From Davidsoniella eucalypti (Eukaryota; Ascomycota; Sordariomycetes; Microascales; Ceratocystidaceae): DNA of 64,000 bases. The stretch is taken from contig RMBW01000048.1 in assembly GCA_004009845.1 (NCBI GenBank), forward strand, positions 1 through 64,000, given 5' to 3'. Under the pieces are notes generated by a model. It saw nothing but the letters and a program-made list of their open reading frames with translations. It did not search any database and was not told the origin of the DNA. The translations under genes were made by a program, and so were the position numbers. Positions 1 through 13,300 of this stretch are shown one piece after another (position 1 is the first letter of the stretch; each line of letters begins with the position of its first letter).

Positions 1-966
1 CGAGCGTGCCTCTTAATATAGATATCCTTCCTAGGAGAGTGAAACCCAATCACTCAATATGAGGTACATGTTCATCCTTGGGCGGCGCCTTCTGTCGTTA
101 CTCCACATTGTTATACACGTGTAGTATAACACATATATTGATGTTCAAGCCAGTAGATATCAAATGGCAAGCACATATCCTCCCGTCGCTACCAGATACA
201 CACACGTCTAGAACATGATATTGTCACCAATAGAGTTGTCTCTGTGGTCTGTACCACCAACAGCGAACAATCGGTATAACCTGTACGTCCTCATTTTCTA
301 GGCAGAATTGCCACGCCTACAGTTGTGCAACATTCACAGTTATATTGACTGCGGGATGTTCTCCCAACCTTCCTCTAAAGTCGTTGTAAAATCACGTCCG
401 TTTTCCGCTTTTCCTGTCCCTCTATCGTAAGAAGGGTCCGAGAGCTTCTAGATGAAGACGGAAGTCCAAAGTGGGTCCTCTTAGCGCCATACAGCCAATC
501 AGATAGCAAGGATGGTCATGCCCTTTTGTTTCGGATAGCCTTCGCTTCTCATTTGGCCCTTTCCCCTTTCGTTTCAGCACAGCGCAGTTGTTCCACGTAT
601 CCACCTTTGCCAGTGGAGCCATTCTTACTACGGGTTGCTTTCAAGGTAATTGTGAGGTTCAACAGCAGTGCTGGGAAAAGTAGTTGGCACTGATCGGGTT
701 GTTTATTTTCTGTTTTCTTCCAGCTTTGATCATTAGCATTGTTATCTTTCTGATTTGTTATCGTTTCTTTAGTTTCTGTTTTTTACTTTGCTGTTTTTAT
801 CACTTGTTAACCATCATTCTATTATTGTCTTGTCTTTATTCATTATTCGTTTCAAATTACTACGCTGTGCGTGGCGTCTTTTCATTTCTTAATTAATTCA
901 GACTCTTGCGTTGCCTGTTGTTTCATATCTCTATCCATTATCATATCATCTTCAAGCCTGCTTACT
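1..966. other. Intergenic / upstream region, no supported gene
   Basis: No convincing coding region is visible. A 66-codon open frame on the minus strand (422-622) has no recognisable domain and no splice context, so it is not called. From about 690 the plus strand becomes rich in T and C, as in many fungal promoters and 5' leaders, and this runs up to the ATG of the next gene at 967. Confidence 0.5.
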
Positions 967-2836
967 ATGGCTAAAGCTCGCCAAAACGCAGCGGCTAGTC
1001 GGCCTGCTGCCCAAGATGCCATGACGCCGGCGCGTTTCGAACGGGAGCTTATCGATCTCAAGAACAAGGCCTCTTCGAGATCGCCGTTGCTAGATACGTG
1101 GAAGAGTTGTGCGCCCTTTGTAAAATCAGCGTTTCTATTAACTTTGGTTGGAGTCTCAGCTTCTCTTTCACAGCTGGCATTGTCGCCGACATTTGGCTCC
1201 ATCCCGGCCGGAATCCATCACGGCAAGCTGACAGCTACTGGTTGTTTCCTCGGATGGGCCGGCGGTTCTATTCTTTCTCGCTATTCTCCTGTCGAGCCAG
1301 CCTCGCTGGTTTCCGTAGTAGCTTTCTGGCTTCCCGCTATACAATTCGTTCTTGGCAGTCTTAATAATGCTGTCAGTGCTGTCTGGGGTCCCGTCATCGT
1401 CGAGGCGGCATCGCTGCTTCCGCTGGTTATTCTCTCATCAGCCGAAGTTGCTACCAATCTAGATGGTGTCGCTGTACGGGGAATTCCCTCCTTCATCGGT
1501 GACTCAATGCCCGGTCTTTTAGCCTTTTGGTTCTTCAAGACAGTTGAGAGTATGGCTGATGCCAGAATTCCTGGAATGCTAGGTGCTTCCGTCTTCAATA
1601 CGCGTGTCGGCCTACAGCTGATTGTGGCTGCTCTCTATGCCATATATAAGCCTACCAAGTCTCTAGGTATCGTGATGCCAGCCATAATTCACGCTGTATT
1701 CTATAACACTCGCGTGCCTTTGTCTGGCACCACATCCGCGTTGCAAAAATCTTTGGAGGATAACTTCTGGAAATTGGTCGAACGCCGGGAATCACTGACT
1801 GGATATATCTCTATTTTGGAGAGCATAAAGGATGGCTATCGTGTGATGCGCTGTGATCACAGTTTGCTAGGTGGTTTCTGGGTCAACTTCAGAAATGGCC
1901 GCGTTCCTGAGCCAGTGTACAGTGTATTCGTCATGCTAGAGGCCGTTCGTCTTGTTATCACCAAGTCTGCCATTGTCGATTCAGCTGCGAAGGCCCTCGT
2001 TATGTAAGTCAAGGCTAATTCATATCTCAACTTGATCTACGTATCAACTAACATATCACCTACAAGCGGTCTTGGTATTGGTACCACACCTGGCGCCTTC
2101 ATTGCACACGGCATCAACACCACCATTGTTGAGATCGATCCAGTGGTGCATGAGTTTGCCACGAAATACTTTGATCTCCCTGCAAACCACACATCCGTCA
2201 TCACAGATGCCATTAGTTACACTGCTAGCTTAGCCAAGTCCGAGCCCGAAAGCTTTGACTACATTGTCCATGATGTGTTTACCGGAGGTGCTGAACCCGT
2301 TCCGCTATTCACGCGCGAGTTCATCGAGGGTCTCAGCGACCTTCTAAAGCCTGACGGTGTAATTGCAATCGTGAGTTCTCTTTTTCTAATAGATATACAC
2401 TCCACTTAAACGTTCTAACACACTATAGAATTATGCTGGAGATTTCCTGCTGCCACCCTCCAAGGCTGTAATCAAGACTATCCGCTCTGTATTTCCGTCT
2501 TGTCGGATCTTCCGCGAGCAGGAACGGATGACCAAGCAACAGATTGAAGAACATGGCCAAGACTTCAGTAACATGGTCATATTCTGCCGCAAGACTTCCG
2601 GACCCATCAATTTCCGTCGTGCAGTTGAGGACGACTTCCTCGGTACTAACACGCGCCGTATGACGTTGCAACCACGTTTTGAAGTTCTCGTAACAGACTT
2701 CAAGGCAATTGGAGATACCAAGCTCGTCACTCGTAATGACACGAGTGAACTTGAAAAATACAAAGAGTCTAGTGCAGTTGGACATTGGACTATCATGCGC
2801 GAAGTCGTGCCTCCTAATATCTGGGATCGTTGGTAA
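967..2836 (+). CDS. Membrane-anchored spermidine-synthase-like (class I SAM-fold) protein
   Basis: Three exons (967-2003, 2067-2370, 2429-2836) give 582 residues. The open frame extends upstream to a GTG at 871, but the first ATG is at 967. Residues about 50-260 contain several hydrophobic stretches that look like membrane segments. A Rossmann SAM-binding domain follows: GLGIG at 347-351 is motif I, spanning the first intron, and E368 in VEIDP is the expected ribose-binding acidic residue. The frame is exactly preserved across both introns, and the second has a CTAAC branch site. Known of the family: fungal spermine/spermidine-synthase-like proteins often carry such an N-terminal membrane region. 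Where a true aminopropyltransferase has an Asp-x-x-Asp-Pro catalytic motif, this protein has HDVFTGG (414-420), so ordinary polyamine synthesis is doubtful. The substrate is unknown. It could equally be a methyltransferase. Confidence 0.85.
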
Positions 2837-5009
2837 AGAACCGCCTCTTTAGGCCCTAATCCTATATCCCTTTCTTCTTTTGAAGAAGAGTAATCTAGTG
2901 TTTTTGTATAATGAAAGCAGCGATTGGAATTCCTACATTACTTCCTTTGGTTAAGTAGAGGTAGTTGAAGTAATTGAAGTTTTTGATAACGACCGTAACA
3001 GCATAACAACTCGCACTGTGAAACACTGTATAATGTATGTGTTCACATGTGATACACCGTGTGTCTGGTATTGTAGATACTGTACGTTCTTACCGTTCAC
3101 TTTGGCTGTCCCTTTATCTTGAAACCAAACAATCGAGGCTTCAATTCTCTGTCAATCATCTGGCCGAGTCATGTTGTCAAACTTGTTGTATCATTGTCGA
3201 AGAAGTGTCTCAATACTACAGCAGAGTTGATTCAAGATTCATAATAGTTCTTGCTAATCTTACTATCAAATTCGTAAACATGATACTCAGAAGATGTTAC
3301 TTAGATTCTCTTTTCTCATTCTTCAATTTATTATTACTGTTTCCCTTTTTCCTAATATTTTATTTTTGGAACTCTTTTTAGTGCGTTTTGATGTATTTCA
3401 ACTTGTCGATCTTGAGAAAAAAGAAGGAAGGCTATGTTCTTTTTCTCATTTCGGGAAGAGGGAGGGGTGAATAATCAAGAACATACTGGAATCTAGAATC
3501 TACTCGGTTTATTATCTTAACAAACGATGATTCTCTTGCGTGATTCTATTTTTTTTTCAAGTTCGATTGCGAATGAATGTAAAACTACATACTTGTAAGA
3601 TAATTATACTGATCATATGTGCCAGAGTTTTTAGATACCAAACCAAATACTATATCTAATGATACTGAAGTCTTCAAGAAAAAAAGTATAAGAAGTGTAC
3701 TTAAGTGTTCATTGTTCCGTATTTCGATCTAGCTCAACGAATTCTGGTTGACAGAGTTCATGACTTCTCGGAACTTTGATCTCAACTTGTTCCTGAGAGA
3801 TATTTAAGGAAACCTTTATGGCATAAGTTCGCACTAAAGAACGAGCTGATAGTTTGTATGACATTGAGTTCACACGATAAGAACCAGTAATGAAATGAAT
3901 GAATTGCCCCATTTCCGGATCCTGTTTCTTGTCCCACTCCTTGATTAATAGAAAACGTAGAGACCAGGACATGAGGGGAGAGAGAGAAGAAATGTAGCGA
4001 ACGATATGGATGAAGCGCGTGCTCTTGTGATATATCTAGACCGGTAAACAGCGACTAAACTAGGCTGAAATAGCTCGTATGATATCGCTTCTAGGCGATG
4101 ATCATGAATGAAACCTTGCTTAGCGACATTTCCGGGGATGTGGTCATAGTAACGTTTAGTCTATTTTGCCGTAAACAAGAAAGAATACACTACGAAATGG
4201 TTTTATGTTGGAGCCTTCAACACGAACAAGAAGAAACGCACGATCAGCTTAGATTTTGTATGTGCTTTGCAATATCATGGCACATAGGTGAGGAGCCGAA
4301 GACCAAGCCTCCCCCGCTGTGCCGATCGCTAGGCTGTGAAAGATAGAAAGCGCTTATTCCTGAGTTTTTGTGCGTATATTTTGTATGTGAGTAGATACAT
4401 ATGTATATATAGTATCTGCATATAGTATCTGCATATAGTTCTGTTGCATCCTATTTGTTTCGAATAGAGGATAGACTGTATCAAGGCGGGTTGTGGGAGG
4501 GGTGTTACTAGTCTAATTAGTGGCGTTCATAAGGAAGCGGCTGGCTACGAAGATAACTGATAAAAATGACCATGACGTATAATATAAACTTGGATTAGTT
4601 GGACAAAAAAAAAAAACCTGAGAGACTCCTTTTTTCAAACAGCGACAGGCAAAAGAAAGAAAACCATGAAGCAAAAAGACCTGCGGATGAGGTTCATAGC
4701 ATCGAATAGGGAGGGTAGGGGGAGGCTAAGAAAAGATGTTGTAGATGAACATCAGGGTAACACATTTTTTTTTAACTATGGGACGGCGAAGTGATTACAT
4801 TACCTCTTTGGGTTCGTTCCTGTTCGTATATCGGATCGTGGTTGCTTATTTTCTAACGACTGCTGATTAGTTATCTTTATAATACAATTTAAACTTGTGT
4901 AATTACAGGGGAGCATCAACTTAAAAAGTACCATAAACTTTGTAACTCTAGCAATGAGACAAACCTGTTTACGATTATTACTATCATAAGATGATAAAAG
5001 AATATTTTA

Positions 5010-5046
5010 TTCATTAATCTTATAGCTATAGAGCTATGAAGATGAT
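5010..5046. repeat. Left arm of imperfect inverted repeat
   Basis: The segment around TTCATTAATCTTATAG..AGCTATGAAGATG matches the reverse complement of 7907-7943 with a few substitutions and a short gap. The arms are about 2.9 kb apart. No coding sequence lies between them and no target-site duplication was identified, so whether these are old transposon ends is open. Confidence 0.35.
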
Positions 5047-7906
5047 GATATTTATCGATATATATTCAATTTTGATCAAAAAAAAAACACATGAAAACGA
5101 ATGCTTTGTATTACTACTACCGTTACCTTGTGAACTTGGTCAGATAATGTCATAATATCCAGTGACATGACTCGGGAAGATGATAGTAAGAAGATACATG
5201 ATGTCAGATACTGCCAGTCCCTTTATCTAACTTGTTTGATCTTGGCATGATCTTCTATATAACAACTACGTGATAATAATTCTCCTTTTAGTAGTTGTGG
5301 TGTTTACAAGGTGCAAGACACCAGGCAGTCACTAAGCAAACATCGGACCATGGAAAGTGGACCCAGCATATAATGTGCATATGTAGATGCCTATACCAAA
5401 GTTGGCAGGCTAACAGCAGCACATCTGAGTTGCTGTTGTGGTACTTAGGCTACTATATTGGGCATGATTGATGTATCAACAAGTGTCGTGGCATAGTATG
5501 ACATGGGAATAGATTTGCAAGTCGATGGGTTGACTGCTGACATCGAATATTGGAAGTGAAACAAAGCAAGACCAGCTGTGAATATCACACTACGAGACTC
5601 TACCAAAATGGCAAGAGTTTCTCTGATATCTATCTTTTATCTGTTTATCAATGTCTAAGTGTTCACCACCGTTAACGTTACACTATAGCCTACGATCTTG
5701 GTGATATCCGGCAGTGAACCTATATTAAGAATATGTGAGGGTCAAGGCAATATTTCTTCATGGAACCGTTGTTTGACTGACTCCCTGTTGTTTTCTTTTT
5801 TTCATTAAAAAAGACTCTTCGAGGCAGATTAGGTTTGCCTTGTAAACAAACTCTTGCTAGCTTAGACCCAACAAAGTAAGACGGCCAAATTTATGTCTAA
5901 TCCTACCGCCAAGACCGTCGATCTATCCTGTAAGAAAGAGAGAAGAAGGACGAGACAGAGTCACAGATAGATAAGGGAGGGGATAGACCTTTTGGTTGAC
6001 GGTTCCTTGGAATCGTTGGTGCTGGCAGTATTGATTCGGCACCGGGATCGAGAACTATAGTGATACAGCCATATATCTATGGGATGAGATCTTTGTCATT
6101 TGATATCAAGTAAAGTTCGGGGGGGAAAAAACATCATGATATCAAATAAAAAGTACGACAGATTGACTCTGTTTACTCAAATTCAAGTTATTATATCATG
6201 GTCGTTGATAGATGTTTCTAGGCCATCCCACATTCCGCTGGACGCATAGAAGTTCCTGTTTCATCTTTTGGCCTGTGGCTATGAACTTAGCAAAAGAGAA
6301 GGGAAAGTTAGTAAGATTAGCGCTGCCCATATTCCTGTGCCAAGAAACAGTATGTTGTTCTTTCTTGCCATGGTCAGTGGCTCATGTTTGTTTTTCCTGG
6401 ATTTCTTTTCTTGCCGCCAAGGACTCTTTTTTGTGTCTGTGAACTACTATGGTCTGTACTTTTTTTTAAATGAAAAAAAGGTATTTCTTCGTTCTCATGA
6501 ACTATTCCTACGGTAGATCGTCGTGCGGACGGATAATGCTTAGATTCTCAGACCTTCGCACGAACCGGCTTCGGTGTTTCTAAAGTCGTGTTGAAACCTA
6601 GCATGAAAATGACTTGGTAAAACTTATACGTGAAAGTCAGAGCTTTGTTCGTCGACTTTATCCAGACGACGTTTTTTTTCCCCCGTGTTCCAACTTGAAA
6701 AAACAAAAAATTCCTGTAGACTCTACTAAGTAGAAGGTGTTGCATCAGTAGTGTTGCAACGATGCTTCAGATTATTTGATGAGCGCCACAATGTATAATA
6801 CGCCACATTATATTGCTTCTAGAGCATTTCTGTGGCGCTTCTTGCTCCTTCCTATTGTTACCCATCCAACTTTTGTTCCTGCATATGGAAATTTTCAAAA
6901 TGGCAACAAAAAAAGAAAAAGAAAAAAGAAAAAAGAAAAGAAAAAAAGTAAGATATGTATTAGAATGCGAGGAATGACGCACTAATATGTGGCGTACATC
7001 CAGGAATTCAAGTAGAATATCTGACTAATCTATTAAGAGAAAATAAAATTACAACTATCTAAGGGTCCTCTGAGTTCACTATTTTGCTCAGTGATATGCA
7101 TTTGTGGATCGTAGGCAATTGTAGTTCGTTAGTTCGTCATTGTTGATGTTGTGATGATTATTGTGGCGGTGGCGTCGCTGATAGCTGTGGAATTGTTGTC
7201 GAAGCAGGTAGGCCTTTGAATAATAGATCATTAAAAATGTGACCCTGGAATGGGCTGTAAAGACCCCTTGCATATCCGGTACAGATGTAGATTACGAAAT
7301 TATATTTCATGTTTATCTCTGCAAATAGAAAGTAAGCTGTAATTAAAAATATTAAAACAAAAATAAAATAAAATAAAAAGATACCATCAATGGTTCGGCA
7401 TATCAGTGGCGCAGGGCAAACATGAACGAACGAATTTAAATAAATCTTGTCATTTCGATGCTCTTGTCAAATTTAATGCAGCTTAGCTACCTTTCAAATT
7501 AATGGTGGAACAAAGGGAGGCGAAAGCTTGGAGTAAATTTGTGATTGGGCTAAAATGGCTGTAAGTCAAATAAAGTTTAGATCTAGGCGCCTCCAAGACA
7601 TTCCTTTGGCGTTAAATTCCAGGATATTGGTTTTTAATCAAGTGAGGCCTAGAAGTCTTTAATTTTTCCATTGGGGAAAATATGATTTTTGTCTTTTGAG
7701 TGTTTTTAGACTATTGTAGTTTTTGTCTAAAATATATACTTATGTAAAATTTCAAGCTAAACATAGTAAACTATTTATGTAAGTGCAATGATTTATGACT
7801 TACAAATGTATCATTTCTTAGGGTTACTAATATTACATAATTACCAACATACTAACTGGGTTAGTTAGTTGAGAAAATTACACTGTAATACCACTTAGAC
7901 TAACAT

Positions 7907-7943
7907 CTTCATAGCTTTATAGCTCCATAAGATAAATGAATTA
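7907..7943. repeat. Right arm of imperfect inverted repeat
   Basis: This is the partner of 5010-5046 in reverse-complement orientation. It is closely bracketed by two copies of CCACTTAGACT (7891-7901 and 7952-7962), a direct repeat that may mark a small insertion carrying this arm. Confidence 0.35.
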
Positions 7944-9300
7944 AAAAAAAACCACTTAGACTTAGTTTAGTTCCATATGATATAATACTGTCCAACCGAA
8001 CGGACGGATGTTTGCCATGAGCCTTTTTAATTTCAAAGGTAGGTTCAGTACGACGCTCTTGACATTATGCTTTTTGTGCCCTGTTGATTTAGTTTCTTTA
8101 ATTTTCTCCTCTTGTACAATGATTACAGATGTAGAGGTGTTGATGCTTATGCTGGTGGGTGACAAAAATAACAATTCCATGGCGAATTTGTAGTATATTT
8201 GTTCGTATTATCAGTGAGATCTAATTTTGGCGGACTAAAAAGGCTTAGGTTTATTTACTCTGTTTTGGTTGCTGGGTTCCGTATTTAGTGTTTTCTAGTC
8301 AGCCTCCTTGAACAAGCAACGAGAGTCATCGATCAATACTTGCCCATGTACATAGGTTCAGAGCAGCATTACTAGCGGTATCCGAGTATAGCATAGCAAA
8401 GCATATATGCACCCTGAGCTGTAATAGTTGATAGTGTATATAAATGTACATAGTATACAATATACATAGGTACGGGGAGGTTACGTTTACGGCCAGATCC
8501 TTGTCGAGCTCTGACACAGCAGGTTTCAAGCGAAACGTTGGACCAGGGTCCCATGAGATGACTTTTGCTTTTACACGCTCAAATAGCGAAGTAAGAAAGA
8601 ACAAAGAGTAATAGACAGCGAGAAGAGATTCGAGGCCACTATGAGACGGGGGAAGAACTTGAGACACGGAGGACGAGCGGAGAAGATAACACGACGGGAT
8701 GACTTTTGACTTGATTACAGGCTTTTGATAGAGAAAGAAAGAAATTATGGCGTTCATGTCGAAAAAAAGAAAGCAAAATGTCATGTCAGCACTGTATATC
8801 TGACAAAACATGAGCATCGATAATAGATGGCCTGGGGGCTATAGCTTACCTGTAATGACACGAGAAGCCGAGCATAATCAGGATGATCAGGCAGTGAAGC
8901 AAAAGCCACTCGATGACATGCGGGCAGCATTGGGAGCTCTGGCAGGAAGATGGCGGCTTGGTTGTCCAGCTCTATGCTAGAAGAGGACTAATGAACACCA
9001 CATGGACCAGATGGTGATATCAGAACCGTAGATTCGGGCAGTAGACGATAGATCAAGAGCCAGCCGGCGCCAAGATCGAGGTCCTGTTTTCAGATGGCAT
9101 CGTGCTATCTGCTGGTTGTGATGCGTGCTAAGTAGTCTTTGACGCTCGGGGTTCCTGTTGTTTCTTTGCGGCCTGGACTGGGCCAAGAACAGAGTCCCTT
9201 CTCGATCTAGCGTGGCTTCCTTGCTCGGTCTGCTTGCCTGTTTTGCTGCTGTTTTGCTGAGAAGAGGGGGCGCTTTGCTCTGATTCGATCCAACGTCGGA

Positions 9301-10382
9301 AAGAGGGTTCTTGCCTACGTTGGAGTCTGCGAGCCTCAGACAGGCTGATCCGATTCTTCCTCTCTTTTTATTTTTTTCTGCGATTTTTATTCATTTTCGG
9401 CTGTGTACAGAAGTGATCATCACGCCTTTGCTTCTCTTTGTCTGTTATTCTAATTATTCTGTTCGCCGGTGCGAATATTGCTGTCGTCTTTTTCTCTTCG
9501 GGCAACCGAGTTCTCTGGCTTCGACTTGCAGTGCTGCCTGCAATTCCAGCCAGCGATTGAGCTCGCTGTTGCTTTGCTGTTGCTTTGCTGTTGTTTTGCT
9601 GGAGCCTGGCCACGCCTTTCCTGCCTCCAGGTCTCTTGCTTTCTATACTGCTCTGTTTTCTGCCTGTCTTACGGTCTGGCTGGCCCTCGCTATCAAGTTT
9701 ACCCGCCTCGTACATCTGAGCCTCGCATCGCTCCTTCTCACTCACGCCCTACTGCTATTTTTGCCGAGCGTGATTGATTGTGTTTATTGATTGTCTGATC
9801 GCTACCTTGCGGGAAGAGGTACGCGCAGGCTCTTTTTTCTTTTTTTTTCTTTTTTCCTTTTTTTTCTTGCCTTCTGGGATTTGGATACTGCTGGTTTCTT
9901 TCGGGCTCACTGCCGGCTCGCTTCGACGTCTTGTCTTCTCTTGTCTTGGCGCCTCGATCGTCAAGAACTTGCACCACAATGCATTGTCTCTGGTAGCTTT
10001 CGTCCACTCGTTTTCACTGTTTACTTTCTAGCTCGATCTCTTCGTCTTCCCCAATCTCCCTTTCCATACATAACCGGCTTGGTTCCCGGCCTTCTCGTCC
10101 CCTCCTTCACTGATTCCCTTTCCTATATCACACACCTTTCTATTATTCTTTACCGTTCACTATTACCGTTACCATTACTATCATCATTTTCACCATTGCC
10201 ATCATTGACTGAGGCAATCCCATCTTCACTTCATCTTTTCTTTGCATATTCAAACTATCATCACACGACAACCGTCCTTTCCTCTCCTCCCTCCACTCCG
10301 TTCCGCCCCGACGAACCACGATCGAGCTCGACAACCCCCTTCACGATATCTCTACCCGACAACGACGACGAGCACCGCTACG
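9301..10382 (+). promoter_or_regulatory. Pyrimidine-rich upstream/leader region of the large membrane-protein gene
   Basis: The plus strand is strongly biased to C and T for about a kilobase before the ATG at 10383, with long T/C tracts at about 9830-9870 and 10030-10330 and a short GCTTTGCTGTT tandem run at about 9560-9600. Such tracts are common in promoters and long leaders of filamentous fungi. Several unrelated short open frames cross it; none looks coding. No clear TATA box was identified. Confidence 0.4.
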
Positions 10383-13300
10383 ATGGCTGAAACCGCTGGA
10401 GTATCCGTTGCCTTTTCTCTGTAAGTTGTTCCTCTACACCACCGTACGCTGTACCACCAACCGTCCAAGACGTCTCCGACTAACAATTCTCTGCAGAGGT
10501 ATCCTTACCCAAAGTGCTCTTGGTGGTATTGGCCTGTACTTGGCTGGCTATGCTACCCGTATCTGGTCCGATGGCCCGAGGCTGGCCCTCGTGGTTGCGG
10601 TCATATGCATGGGTGCGTGGTCCCAGGTAGAGTTCCTCAGTCTGATGGTCCCTCAGACTGTGTGCCAACCCATCATCACAACGGCAAGTATTCTTGACGA
10701 GCTAGCCCGCGTGGCTGTGACTCATTTCCTGTTATGGAATATTGCCAACATCGGCTCCCCAGCTAAGAAATCTATGCTCGTAACCGTCCTGCCGCAACTG
10801 TATCTTCTGCTACGTATTGCGATGGGTGCGTCTTACGTCTCTTTTGTGCGCCCGATGTTTGTTCCTACATGTCTTGCCCATTCGACCATTAGTGGCCCGC
10901 TCTCCGAGGTTATGTTGGTCATTGACGCTCTGTTGGGTATTTACGCTCTGTCTCGCTTCATCATGTCGCCTGCCCGCAAGATCGACGACAAGAAGAGCAA
11001 GGAGAGAGTTCACCGCAAGGGTTGCATGGCCGTCAGCATTGGCTTCATTCTCTGGACTGCTAGCAGCGCTATGATGATCATCGGCAACGAAGGTACCAGC
11101 GTCCTGATGGCCACTGCTCTGCCCTCTACTGGCGCCACCGTTCTTCTGGCTATCGCCGGCAACTTTGCCCGCGGTCTGTTCCCGCAGGCCGAGACTAAGG
11201 GCCCCGAAGGCAAATATCCCGAGGCTCCCTCGCCCAAGGATTTTGAGCCGTCCAACGGTGGCCGCGACCTCTCGTCGTCTAGAGGCCTTCACACTGCCGA
11301 CTCCAACTACCCCCCGTCGCAGTATGAAGACCTCAAGGCGCGCCAGTACGCCCAGCAGCAGCAGATGCCCATTGAGATGAACAACCTCCAGAACGCCCCT
11401 CGTCCTCCCTATGACCCTCGCCAATATGACATGAACAACTCGGGTGCCGCGGATGCATACTACAATCAAGCTGGGGGAGCTGGTGCCACGGCCATGACTG
11501 CTTCACAGAAGGCTGCTCTTTCGCGCAACCTTTCTCAAGGCAAGGTGAGCATTTCCGGCCCAGTTCTCCAGCGTCCCAACACTGGTGAAAACCCCCTTGA
11601 TAAGATCCCGACAATTGACCTGAACGCAGCAGTCCAGGCCGACCGTGAACGTCGTGACCAGTTCCGTAGTGTGAGCGACTCTCAGAGCTCCACTAGCGGT
11701 ACTGGCAGCCCCAACCGCGCCACACCGGGTGCCGCCGGCCCCTACCGAACCGACCCGGTACTAAACAGCGATATGGATGAACGGGTGCGCATCATGTCTA
11801 TGGTCAAGGAGGAAACAGAATCAGTTCAGAGCCCAGACAATTTGGATACTTCTCTAGCCACGGGATCGGAGCATTCTCCCGTTGGCGAGGCTATACGGCG
11901 TCGCTCTCCTCGGTCGGCTGGTCCGCCCGTGCGGCCGCCCCGAGCTGACGACTCTGATCTCTTTGCCCGCGATAACTACAACTACAATCAAACACCTTCT
12001 CAAGAACAGACTATTGAGTCCCGTACCATGGTTATGCAAACTCAGACCTCGGCCAATGCCGACATTCGCCCGTTGCGACAGAGGCCGCCGTCAATACAAG
12101 AACCCCCCGTTCCCCCTATACAGAAACTTGATGCCGCTGGCCTTCCCATGAACCCCCGGGCGCGTAGCTTGAAGCCCAACCCTAGAGTTCAGCAGCAGCA
12201 GAAACAGTCGGAGCAGGAGCAGCAGCCGCTGCCTGTGGATCAACCGACTGTCATGTTGCTGCAGGACTTCCAGTATGATAACCCGTCGATTGTGAACAAT
12301 ATTATGCTTGACGCCAACAAGAAGATCCAGCAGCGTGTGTCGTCCAGCGGGCCGGCTGCGCCTCAGCCCGTCGCAAAGATGACCGTAGAAGACAACCAGT
12401 ATGACTATGATGACAACATGGCTAATGACACCACTATCGACCCTGATCTGCCTATTGTCCACCGGCCTCGTCCCATCCCTAGAACGGGAGACGAAGACCG
12501 CGCCATCTTCCCTGCTGAGCTCCCCATGAGCCACCAGCGCAACCGCTCGTCGCTCTCGGTAAGGAAGTCGCTGTTACTGCTGCGCAATACCGGCCCCGTC
12601 CACACCGACGACGCGCCTCCGGTGCCTGTGGCGCCAGCAACTCTTGTTGCCGCGGCCAAGAAGGCCAACACGAAGAACCGCCCCCAGCCTAACGATACTC
12701 ACAGCATGACCTTCAATGAGAAGATGGATATGCTGTACAAGAACAACAAGGCCGAGGACGATACTACGCCTTGTTCGCCGTCTGGCAGCCCGCGCAGCAT
12801 CTACGGCGCGGATAACAACATCCCCCCGGTTCCTAATATGCCCGAACTGGCCCGCAACCGCCCGTCGTATGATGGCAGCCGTCGCCAATCTTCGCCTGTC
12901 TTGCCGTCGTTCGATATCGTCGACGCCATGTCTGTGATGACTGGCTCTTACAGCGACGAGACTAACACTTGGGCTTCTGTTCACTCGCCTACTCAGGCTA
13001 TCAACCTTCGTAACGAGCGTACCGTCGCCCGCTCAACTTACATTGGCCGCAACGACGCCGTGGATGGAGGCGCGATGCCTCTCTTGCTCAAGGATGATGA
13101 GATTCCTCTTATGCTAGATGTGCGCTTCCACCAGCGTCTTGGCCAGGAATGCCCGACTTTTACCCATCGCAAGTCCAACAGCATGTCTCGCAAGAAGGTG
13201 CCTCCGGCTCCGATTCTGGTTGGCGCTGCTGCTATGAAGCAAAACGTCATCATCCGCGCCGCCGAGCCCTCGCCCCTCGAGTCTCCCGATGTCGCCCTGG

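Larger units (their letters stand above)
2837..9300. other. Gene-poor AT-rich block
   Basis: About 6.5 kb without a supported gene. Open frames are all short (about 160 codons at most), have no recognisable domains, and are low in complexity. The stretch 4.9-8.2 kb is the most AT-rich, with many A/T homopolymers. An imperfect inverted repeat of about 37 bp links 5010-5046 with 7907-7943, and an 11-bp direct repeat (CCACTTAGACT) sits at 7891 and 7952. No tRNA, rRNA or transposase remnant was recognised. It could be decayed mobile DNA or long regulatory sequence; the sequence alone does not decide. Confidence 0.5.

Noticed and set aside
871..966. Extending the first gene upstream to a GTG start
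   Set aside because: Nuclear genes start at ATG; the first in-frame ATG is 967 and the upstream stretch is C/T-rich leader.
8326..8817. 163-codon minus-strand open frame
   Set aside because: It has no recognisable domain, a start without context, and lies in AT-rich gene-poor DNA.
9311..9790. 159-codon open frame upstream of the giant gene
   Set aside because: It has a low-complexity hydrophobic product from a C/T-rich tract typical of fungal leaders, and no homologous features.
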